Shown: positions 1 through 5,252 of the stretch, one piece after another
Layout: the number at the start of each line of letters is the position of its first letter
How positions within the stretch are numbered: position 1 is the stretch's first letter
DNA from: Acidimicrobiaceae bacterium UBA2093
Lineage (GTDB): Bacteria > Actinomycetota > Acidimicrobiia > Acidimicrobiales > Ilumatobacteraceae
Direction: 5' to 3'
Assembly: GCA_002331255.1 (NCBI GenBank)
Contig: DCZD01000002.1
Span: 181,350 to 187,089, forward strand
Length of the DNA stretch: 5,740 nucleotides
Program-made: the position numbers and the translations under genes
The notes under the pieces: model-generated
Database searches by the model: none
Seen by the model: the letters and a program-made list of their open reading frames with translations, nothing else
Told to the model about the DNA's origin: nothing

Positions 1-896
1 CGTCGACCGGCGATACGCACAGCAGGGGTCTCGTCGAAACGATAACGATTCGAGATGAAGAGGTGTTCGTGCGCATCGGTGCCGGAATGCACGAACACCC
101 ATCTGTCACGCGGCACGCCGAGTGATGTCGCTTTCTCGACGGTGCACATGATGAAGCCTGCCGCCATGTCGACATCGTTGTTCGAGTTCATCATTTTCGT
201 GTACGGAAATCCGATCATGCGATTGTCGGCCGTCGGCGTGATGATCTCCTCGGCAGTCCGTGGGACACGCGACCACGCGTTCGGATTCTTCGCAGCTACG
301 TCACTGAAGCGCGACCACAACTTTCCCAAGTGTTGCTGATGTTCGGTGATGTCGTGTTCGAGCGATGACCTGATTGCAGACTCGAAGATCGGGTACACCT
401 GGATTGGCATGTAGAGCTTTCGGTCGATTTCTTCCGGCGAGACCATCACAAGCTCATCGGTTACTTGTTCGAAAGGTTCGTTCGATGTGGCCCAATTCCA
501 CTCTTTACCCAGTTGCTTTGCTCGGCGCTTGCTTCGTGCCGTCTCACCGCCTGCAATGAACACCATGTCGATGTCACCGCTCTGCATGAGATTGGCAGCC
601 TTGTTGACAAGTGACTGCGGCGTATTGCCGCCCATGCCTGATAGCCCGAAGTGTCGCGGGCTCACATGTGCATGACGAGCCACAACTGCTGCTGGGTTTC
701 CGTAGTTCCAGGAGAGGAGTGCACAGATCCAGAGTGCATCTGGGTCGGGGAGTGAAGTGAGCCCGGCATCAGTTGCAGCAGAAACCAACGCCTCAGCCAT
801 CAAGGCAGCAGGGTCACGCACCTTTGCCAAGTCGGATTCATGTTGGAGTACTTGACCGCTTCCGATGAGCACCGGTGTACGGGGGTCGAGAGTCAC
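1..896 (-). CDS. Thiolase-like protein (acetyl-CoA acetyltransferase family, TLP1-type), partial: N-terminal 298 codons
   Basis: This reading frame is open from a GTG at 896 down to the left edge and has no internal stop. An in-frame TAG at 908-906 limits the start, so GTG 896 is the natural choice. The protein begins MTLDPRTPVLIGSGQV, a typical thiolase-fold opening. It continues with GMGGNTPQSLVNKA (residues 87-100), a strand-loop IAGGETARS (114-122), MNSNNDVDMAAG (236-247) and a VHSGTDAHEH stretch near 275. These match the actinobacterial proteins usually named acetyl-CoA acetyltransferase and related to mycobacterial thiolase-like protein type 1. Such proteins are about 490-510 residues long, so roughly 200 residues, including any C-terminal extra domain, lie outside the window. 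The position of the usual nucleophilic cysteine appears to hold glycine (GGN), so thiolase activity is doubtful. A role in lipid or acyl-CoA metabolism is inferred from the family only. It is divergent from rpiB. Confidence 0.85.
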   Translation of the reverse strand, partial: MTLDPRTPVLIGSGQVLQHESDLAKVRDPAALMAEALVSAATDAGLTSLPDPDALWICALLSWNYGNPAAVVARHAHVSPRHFGLSGMGGNTPQSLVNKAANLMQSGDIDMVFIAGGETARSKRRAKQLGKEWNWATSNEPFEQVTDELVMVSPEEIDRKLYMPIQVYPIFESAIRSSLEHDITEHQQHLGKLWSRFSDVAAKNPNAWSRVPRTAEEIITPTADNRMIGFPYTKMMNSNNDVDMAAGFIMCTVEKATSLGVPRDRWVFVHSGTDAHEHLFISNRYRFDETPAVRIAGR

Positions 897-902
897 ACCT
901 AG

Positions 903-908
903 ACCCTA
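903..908 (-). promoter_or_regulatory. Candidate -10 element for a leaderless thiolase-like mRNA
   Basis: Read on the minus strand, TAGGGT fits the actinobacterial TANNNT -10 pattern and lies 6 nt before the GTG start at 896. This is the spacing expected if transcription starts at or next to the start codon. There is no convincing -35 hexamer. The assignment rests on pattern and position alone. Confidence 0.35.
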
Positions 909-928
909 GGTGAGCAGCCTCGCCCAAC

Positions 929-950
929 TTCGACGGTGCGTCGGCTCGAA
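929..950. repeat. Nested inverted repeat in the divergent intergenic region
   Basis: Outer arms TTCGA (929-933) and TCGAA (946-950) enclose a tighter palindrome, CGACG-GTG-CGTCG (931-943). The dyad sits between the two divergent -10-like hexamers, so it could be an operator acting on both genes. The arms are only 5 bp and the two centres do not coincide exactly, so chance cannot be excluded. Confidence 0.3.
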
Positions 951-954
951 CCAC

Positions 955-960
955 TACGCT
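955..960 (+). promoter_or_regulatory. Candidate -10 element for a leaderless rpiB mRNA
   Basis: TACGCT fits TANNNT and ends 7 nt before the ATG at 968, with no purine-rich Shine-Dalgarno sequence in between. Transcription from about A968 would give a leaderless message for the rpiB-glyA-WecA-like operon. A good -35 at 16-18 nt spacing is not seen; the nearest, TTCGAC at 929, is 20 nt away. Confidence 0.4.
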
Positions 961-967
961 CGTTGTG

Positions 968-1423
968 ATGTCGCGCGTCGCAATCGGATCTGATCATGCG
1001 GGGTTTCCGTTGAAGGAACACCTCATTCCGTTTCTCCGTGCGGCAGGGCATGTGGTCGAAGACTTCGGCACCAACAGCACTGAGAGTTGTGATTATCCGC
1101 CAATCTGTGCAGCAGTGGGTCGTGCAGTGCGCGATGGCAAAGCCGATGTCGGAATCGTCATGGGAGGAAGCGGACAGGGGGAGCAACTTGCTGCCAACAA
1201 AGTTCGCGGAGTTCGCGCTGGATTGTGCAATGACTTGTACACCGCCCGAATGGCGCGTCAGCACAACGATGCGAATGTCCTCAGCATCGGTGCTCGTGTG
1301 GTGGGCATCGGTCTTGCCGAAGAGATCGTCACCATTTTCTTGTCGACTCCCTTCGAAGGTGGTCGCCACGAACGTCGAGTGGCGCAATTGACCGACATAG
1401 AAAATGAGGAGGCGGGACGCTGA
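968..1423 (+). CDS. rpiB: Ribose-5-phosphate isomerase B (RpiB/LacAB family)
   Basis: The 151-residue product interconverts ribose 5-phosphate and ribulose 5-phosphate in the cytosolic non-oxidative pentose phosphate pathway. Family hallmarks are clear: SDHAGFPLK at 8-16, DYPP at 42-45, GGSGQGEQLAANK at 66-78 and ARQHNDANVLSIGAR at 96-110. Glu72 occupies the position of the catalytic Cys of the E. coli enzyme, as in the M. tuberculosis RpiB, so this is the mycobacterial-type active site. His99 and Arg110 are the likely phosphate and ring-opening residues by family alignment. Length is normal for the family. A GTG at 965 lies one codon upstream, but ATG 968 is preferred because a -10-like TACGCT places a leaderless start there. 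The stop overlaps the glyA start (TGATG), suggesting translational coupling. A related sugar-phosphate isomerase of the LacAB type is the only real alternative. Confidence 0.92.
   Translation: MSRVAIGSDHAGFPLKEHLIPFLRAAGHVVEDFGTNSTESCDYPPICAAVGRAVRDGKADVGIVMGGSGQGEQLAANKVRGVRAGLCNDLYTARMARQHNDANVLSIGARVVGIGLAEEIVTIFLSTPFEGGRHERRVAQLTDIENEEAGR
1406..1412 (+). promoter_or_regulatory. Shine-Dalgarno site of glyA
   Basis: GAGGAGG lies inside the 3' end of rpiB and ends 10 nt before the ATG at 1423. It supports that start over other in-frame codons and allows efficient re-initiation at the TGATG overlap. Confidence 0.75.
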
Positions 1424-2667
1424 TGCCATTCCCATCCGACACCAATCCAGACGACCTTGTTTTCGACCTCATCGAGCGCGAGCAGCAGAGGCAAGTCTCG
1501 GGTCTGCAGCTGATCGCGAGCGAGAACTTCACATCACCTGCTGTCATGCGCGCGACGGGCTCTGTACTTACCAACAAATACTCAGAGGGTTACCCAGGAA
1601 AGCGGTACTACGGAGGTAACGCGGTCGTCGACGAGATCGAACAGATTGCAATCGACCGAGTCAAGGAACTGTTCGGAGCAGATCACGCAAACGTGCAACC
1701 TCATAGTGGAGCGAGCGCGAACATGGCCGTGTATCTCGGCCTCTTGAAGCCCGGAGATACTCTCCTCGGGTTGAGCCTTGATCATGGCGGACATCTCACG
1801 CATGGTTCGCCAGCTAACGCGAGCGGAATTCTGTACAAGTTCCTGCAGTACAAGGTCACCCCGGGTGATGAACGTATTGACTTCGATGAAATGCGCGCGA
1901 TGGCACGTGAGCACCGTCCGAAAATGATTGTCGCTGGTACAACCAGTTACCCACGGCGCCTTGATCCCGAGCCGTTCCGTGCGATTGCTGACGAGGTCGG
2001 GGCGCTTCTCATGTTCGACATCGCACACCTTGCGGGGTTAGTTGCAGGTGGTGCGCATCCGAATCCTGTTCCTTACGCCGACGTCGTTACTTTCACCACG
2101 CACAAGACACTTCGTGGGCCTCGTGGTGGATGCATCCTCACGAAGAAAGAGCATGCACAAGCCATCGACAAAGCCGTGTTCCCAGGTAGCCAAGGTGGAC
2201 CGCTCGAGCACGTCGTGGCAGCCAAGGCTGTTGCCTTCCACGAAGCGCTACAGCCGTCATTCAAGGACTATGCGCATCAGATCGTGAAGAATGCATCGGC
2301 ACTTGCTGGCGCACTTGCTTCACATGGCTTCCGCCTTGTGAGCGGCGGCACAGATATTCACCTGATGGTTGTTGACTTGCGTCCGTTCGATGCCGAATGC
2401 ACCGGCAAAGAAGCCCAACTCGTACTCGACGAAGCGGGCATCACCCTCAACAAGAACACCGTTCCGAACGATCCACGTAGCCCGTTCGTCACGTCTGGTG
2501 TCCGCATCGGCACACCGAGCGTGACGACCCAAGGCATGAAAGAGGCAGAGATGTCGATGATCGCGGGTTTCATTGCAGAGGCGCTTCGTGGAAGGCAGGA
2601 CCCTGGCACGCTCGCCGACGTGCGCAAGCGGGTCAGCGAGCTCTGCGCCAAGTTCCCGGCCTACTAG
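1423..2667 (+). CDS. glyA: Serine hydroxymethyltransferase
   Basis: This 414-residue PLP enzyme converts serine and tetrahydrofolate to glycine and 5,10-methylene-tetrahydrofolate in the cytosol, the main entry to one-carbon metabolism. Length and motif positions match E. coli GlyA (417 residues) nearly one for one. Visible motifs are LIASENF (30-36), YPGKRYYGGN (57-66), SLDHGGHLTHG (118-128) and DIAHLAGL (199-206), with the PLP-contacting Asp199 and His202. The PLP Schiff-base lysine is Lys228 in TTHKTLRGPRGG, and the substrate carboxylate-binding arginine is Arg361 in SGVRIGTP. No key residue is missing. The start at ATG 1423 is supported by GAGGAGG and by the overlap with the rpiB stop. 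The WecA-like gene follows after 21 nt, so the three genes are probably co-transcribed. Adjacency of glyA to a WecA-like gene is also known from Streptomyces. Confidence 0.97.
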   Translation: MPFPSDTNPDDLVFDLIEREQQRQVSGLQLIASENFTSPAVMRATGSVLTNKYSEGYPGKRYYGGNAVVDEIEQIAIDRVKELFGADHANVQPHSGASANMAVYLGLLKPGDTLLGLSLDHGGHLTHGSPANASGILYKFLQYKVTPGDERIDFDEMRAMAREHRPKMIVAGTTSYPRRLDPEPFRAIADEVGALLMFDIAHLAGLVAGGAHPNPVPYADVVTFTTHKTLRGPRGGCILTKKEHAQAIDKAVFPGSQGGPLEHVVAAKAVAFHEALQPSFKDYAHQIVKNASALAGALASHGFRLVSGGTDIHLMVVDLRPFDAECTGKEAQLVLDEAGITLNKNTVPNDPRSPFVTSGVRIGTPSVTTQGMKEAEMSMIAGFIAEALRGRQDPGTLADVRKRVSELCAKFPAY

Positions 2668-2677
2668 GACTTGTCGT

Positions 2678-2683
2678 AGGAGA
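2678..2683 (+). promoter_or_regulatory. Shine-Dalgarno site of the WecA-like gene
   Basis: AGGAGA ends 5 nt before the ATG at 2689, in the 21-nt gap after the glyA stop. It fixes the start and supports read-through from glyA. Confidence 0.65.
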
Positions 2684-2688
2684 CGGCC

Positions 2689-3843
2689 ATGGGCCTATTC
2701 GGCGGTTACATCATCATCTTCATCATTGCTGTGGGAACGACCGCGGCAATCATGCCTATGGTTCTAAAACTGGCGACTCTTCGTAACTGGTTGGCGATCC
2801 CCGGAGAGCGAACTGTTCACACAATTCCCACTCCGAACGTTGGCGGACTTGGCATGTTCTGCGGGCTTGCAATTGCGTTGCTGGTTGCGCGGCAGATGGA
2901 TCGGTTCGACAGGCTTTTCACCGGCAATAGCGAACTTGTCGGAGTGCTGTTGGCCGCAGCCATCATCGCGCTAGTCGGTCTGCGTGACGATGTGCGAGAG
3001 GTGAGTGCTCCTGGCCGTGTCGCAGCCACAATCGTCGCCGGACTCGTATTGGTTTGGTTCGGCGTCACCATGTTCTACTTCCGACTTCCGTTTCTCGGGG
3101 TCTTCCAAATTTCAGGCGATTGGGTTCCCATCGTCACTGTGCTGTGGCTCTTGGTGATGACGCAAGCCATCAACCTCATCGACGGCTTGGACGGTCTTGC
3201 AGCTGGAATCGTGGCAATCGGATCGGGAGCTTTCTTTGTGTACAGCTGGCATCTCAGTGATAACGGGCTTCTCAGTGAGCCGAATATTGGTCCACTGATA
3301 GCTGTCATCACATGTGGCGTGTGCATTGGTTTCTTGCCGTTCAACTTCAACCCTGCACGCATCTTCATGGGCGACAGCGGTTCTTATCTTCTCGGTCTCA
3401 TGATGTCGGTGTCGACGTCGGTGGTGGGAGGCAGGGCAGACCCCACGACACAGGGCTTCAGCGGACAGACCTATTTCTTTCTCGCACCACTGTTCATCCC
3501 GCTCATCATCCTTGGTGTGCCAATTTTTGACGTGTTGTTCGCCATTGTGCGACGCGTGAGTCGTGGAACTGGTCTCGCCACGGCAGACAAGGGTCATCTA
3601 CACCACCGACTCATCAACCTCGGACACGGCCCTCGGCGTGCTGTGGTCATTCTGTGGGCGTGGACCTTGTTGTTGTCAGGTTTCGTTTTGTATCCGGTAT
3701 TCAATCCGTCGGCAAACAGCATCGTGACATTCGGACTTTTCGGAATCGTCCTATTTTTGTACACAGTGTTGCATCCGGATCTACGGATACGTCGAGAACG
3801 TATGCGACGCGACTCAGAAGCAGTAGAGACAGAGTCGTCGTAA
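2689..3843 (+). CDS. wecA: WecA/MraY-family undecaprenyl/decaprenyl-phosphate sugar-1-phosphate transferase
   Basis: The 384-residue polytopic membrane protein should transfer a HexNAc-1-phosphate, probably GlcNAc-1-P from UDP-GlcNAc, onto polyprenyl phosphate. This is the first membrane step of a cell-envelope glycan. About ten or eleven hydrophobic segments are visible. Cytoplasmic-loop signatures occur in order: VHTIPTPNVGG (43-53), LRDD with Asp100/Asp101, NLIDGLDGLAAG (162-173), FNFNPARIFMGDSGS (218-232, with Asp229) and the HLHHR motif (303-307). The HLHHR motif and lack of MraY-specific features favour the WecA/TagO/Rfe branch over MraY itself. The exact sugar cannot be read from sequence. 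The C-terminus is a basic, charged cytoplasmic tail. It is probably the last gene of the rpiB-glyA operon. In Mycobacterium and Streptomyces the homologue precedes the ATP synthase genes, but no atp gene follows here. Confidence 0.92.
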   Translation: MGLFGGYIIIFIIAVGTTAAIMPMVLKLATLRNWLAIPGERTVHTIPTPNVGGLGMFCGLAIALLVARQMDRFDRLFTGNSELVGVLLAAAIIALVGLRDDVREVSAPGRVAATIVAGLVLVWFGVTMFYFRLPFLGVFQISGDWVPIVTVLWLLVMTQAINLIDGLDGLAAGIVAIGSGAFFVYSWHLSDNGLLSEPNIGPLIAVITCGVCIGFLPFNFNPARIFMGDSGSYLLGLMMSVSTSVVGGRADPTTQGFSGQTYFFLAPLFIPLIILGVPIFDVLFAIVRRVSRGTGLATADKGHLHHRLINLGHGPRRAVVILWAWTLLLSGFVLYPVFNPSANSIVTFGLFGIVLFLYTVLHPDLRIRRERMRRDSEAVETESS

Positions 3844-3854
3844 GCAGGACATAT

Positions 3855-3870
3855 TCACCGCGTTAGGTGA
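3855..3870. repeat. Inverted repeat TCACC-N6-GGTGA downstream of the WecA-like gene
   Basis: A 5-bp perfect dyad with a GCGTTA loop begins 12 nt after the WecA-like stop codon. It is too weak and lacks a T-tract, so it is not a convincing intrinsic terminator. The same TCACC/GGTGA arms recur in the stronger hairpin at 4514-4533. Confidence 0.3.
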
Positions 3871-3880
3871 TGTGCTTTGA

Positions 3881-3896
3881 GAGTGACATTTCACTC
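3881..3896. repeat. Inverted repeat GAGTGA-CATT-TCACTC upstream of the signal peptidase gene
   Basis: This is a 6-bp perfect stem with a 4-nt loop, about 35 nt upstream of the signal peptidase ATG. A -35-like TTGAGA (3877-3882) overlaps its left arm, but no good -10 follows at the right distance. It could be an operator or a weak transcript hairpin. No T-tract follows, which argues against an intrinsic terminator. Confidence 0.35.
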
Positions 3897-3931
3897 CTGA
3901 CAACTGACGTGCCGCCACATTGACTGGTGGC

Positions 3932-4537
3932 ATGACGCGAGCAGAGCAGTTGTTTACGACACTCGCTCGTAGATCGCTGTTGATCTTTGCCTATGCGCTT
4001 GTCGCGGTGGTCTTCGGCTTGAAGTCAGTGGTTGGTGCGGCCTCATTAGTTCTTGATTCATCGTTGCCTCTCGTCGGAGGTCATGGACTTGCCGTCGTCA
4101 CCTCGGGTTCGATGGAGCCAGCCATTCGCCGTGGAGACATGGTTCTCACCCGCGACATTCCGAGGCAAGGTTCAATCGAGGCCGATCTGCTTGGCATCAG
4201 CGTGGACGATGTCATCTCTTACTCGGGAGTCGACAACACGAATTTGTCGATTACTCATCGTGTCGTCGCTCGAAGAACCTCCAACAACGAGATTGCATTC
4301 GAAACCAAAGGTGACGCCGTCGAGGAGTCGGCACCTGCTGTGGTTCCCGGATCACGCGTGACCGGGAAAGTTGTCGCTGTCATTCCGCAACTTGGGCTCG
4401 TATTGGCCGCATTGTCATCGCGATTGCTGATCGCGGGAACTGTCGTTCTGTTTCTCACCGTGTTGTTCGCTCGTGGATGGTCGACCTCAAAGGGCCGACC
4501 ACACACGAAAGGTTCACCGTCACACGACGGTGATTGA
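3932..4537 (+). CDS. sipW: SipW-like (ER-type, S26B) signal peptidase I
   Basis: The product (201 residues from ATG 3932) is a membrane-bound serine protease that removes signal peptides on the outer face of the membrane. An N-terminal membrane segment (about 15-41) is followed by the catalytic Ser60 in VVTSGSMEP and GDMVLTRD. His109 in ITHRVVAR takes the place of the general-base lysine of ordinary bacterial signal peptidases, and Asp128 in TKGDAVE completes an ER/SipW-type Ser-His-Asp set. A second membrane segment lies at about 157-183 and ends in a hydrophilic tail. These features and the adjacent TasA-like gene make SipW function likely. The in-frame TTG at 3920 would add four residues, and an in-frame TGA at 3905 blocks longer forms. 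ATG is preferred on codon type alone, because neither start has a well-placed Shine-Dalgarno site. It lies 88 nt after the WecA-like stop, so it may have its own promoter. Confidence 0.9.
   Translation: MTRAEQLFTTLARRSLLIFAYALVAVVFGLKSVVGAASLVLDSSLPLVGGHGLAVVTSGSMEPAIRRGDMVLTRDIPRQGSIEADLLGISVDDVISYSGVDNTNLSITHRVVARRTSNNEIAFETKGDAVEESAPAVVPGSRVTGKVVAVIPQLGLVLAALSSRLLIAGTVVLFLTVLFARGWSTSKGRPHTKGSPSHDGD
4514..4533 (+). repeat. Stable hairpin at the 3' end of the signal peptidase gene
   Basis: TCACCGTC and GACGGTGA form a perfect 8-bp GC-rich stem around the loop ACAC. It covers the last codons just before the TGA at 4535. No T-tract follows, so it is not a classical terminator. It could act as an attenuator, an RNA processing boundary or a stabiliser that sets the peptidase-to-substrate ratio. 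Confidence 0.45.
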
Positions 4538-4570
4538 CGGTCGTCGCTAAATGGCGGTGACTGACTATGG

Positions 4571-4576
4571 AAAGGA
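4571..4576 (+). promoter_or_regulatory. Shine-Dalgarno site deciding the start of the TasA-like gene
   Basis: AAAGGA ends 10 nt before ATG 4587. Two in-frame upstream ATGs (4551 and 4566 region candidates) have no such site. The upstream start at 4551 would add twelve residues unlike a signal-peptide n-region, so 4587 is chosen. Confidence 0.65.
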
Positions 4577-4586
4577 AAAACAATTC

Positions 4587-5246
4587 ATGAAAAATGGATT
4601 ATCAAAGAAGCGTCTGATGACACTGGCTGGGGTGCTCGCAATGGGTGCTGTAGGCCTAGGTGTCACAAGTGCATTGTTCAGCGATACACAAACAAGCATT
4701 GCGAATACTTTTGAAGCTGGTTCAGTAGAAGTCGGTCTCGGCTCGACAAGCAGGGTCTGCTCGGTCACCGACATACTTCCTGGTGATTCTTCAGCCAACT
4801 ACGGTTCGGGATCGCAGAGTTTGCTTCCATGCATTTATGACGTCACCTATACGGGAACATCGTCAGCGTGGTTGGCGGTCGATATCGCCGTGACTGGTGG
4901 ACCACCGGCGTTGTACACCGGAAGCGGTAGTGGTCTTCAGTTGAAGTTGGATGCCGATGGATCAACTTCGTTCGTGACGGGTACCAGTTACACGACGGTG
5001 AGTGGCTCAGCATCGAACATCTCGAGCGGCGCGACGATCAGCAATCTGCTCGTTTCGGCGACTCCGGCCACTCAGAACTCAAGCGTGATTTTCAATCTCA
5101 ACTATCTGCTTCCGACCCTTGCCCCGAATTCATTGCAAGGTGGAGCGGCGTCGGTGACGTTGACCTTTCATGCGGTCCAATCAGCGAATCAACCGATTGG
5201 TTCGTGTGTTGCTGGCAGACAGTGCAACTCGATCACCTGGAGTTGA
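4587..5246 (+). CDS. TasA/camelysin-like exported protein with SipW-type signal peptide
   Basis: The protein of 219 residues has a lysine-rich n-region (MKNGLSKKRL), a hydrophobic core (about 11-29, LAGVLAMGAVGLGVTSA) and the diagnostic segment ALFSDTQTSIANTFEAGSVEVGL (29-51). This is the classic SipW-dependent signal and mature start of TasA/CalY proteins. Cleavage is expected after Ala29, leaving about 190 residues. The mature part has LPGDS (64-68), DVTYTGTSSAWLAVDI and alternating beta-type sequence, consistent with the TasA jelly-roll fold. Four cysteines (58, 82, 207, 213) could form two disulfides, unusual compared with cysteine-free Bacillus TasA. No LPXTG or C-terminal anchor is seen. 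The gene starts 49 nt after the signal peptidase gene, its probable processing enzyme. By family it may build surface or matrix fibres, but neither that nor metalloprotease activity (claimed for camelysin) is shown by sequence. Confidence 0.85.
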   Translation: MKNGLSKKRLMTLAGVLAMGAVGLGVTSALFSDTQTSIANTFEAGSVEVGLGSTSRVCSVTDILPGDSSANYGSGSQSLLPCIYDVTYTGTSSAWLAVDIAVTGGPPALYTGSGSGLQLKLDADGSTSFVTGTSYTTVSGSASNISSGATISNLLVSATPATQNSSVIFNLNYLLPTLAPNSLQGGAASVTLTFHAVQSANQPIGSCVAGRQCNSITWS

Positions 5247-5252
5247 TGACGA

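Noticed and set aside
55..675. Plus-strand reading frames of about 60-94 codons across the left region
   Set aside because: They overlap a continuous minus-strand thiolase-like coding frame with recognisable family motifs and have no recognisable content of their own.
899..1435. A 178-codon minus-strand frame opposite rpiB
   Set aside because: It is antisense to a clear RpiB sequence, has low-complexity unconvincing residue content and matches nothing I recognise.
3112..3597. A 161-codon minus-strand frame opposite the WecA-like gene
   Set aside because: It is rich in His, Glu and Thr as expected from the reverse complement of a membrane-protein gene, and has no family features.
3844..3900. 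Intrinsic terminator after the WecA-like gene
   Set aside because: The two small dyads lack a following T-tract and have stems of only 5-6 bp.
4534..4568. Possible internal promoter before the TasA-like gene (TTGACG at 4534)
   Set aside because: No acceptable -10 hexamer stands at 16-18 nt; the nearest candidates are at wrong spacing.
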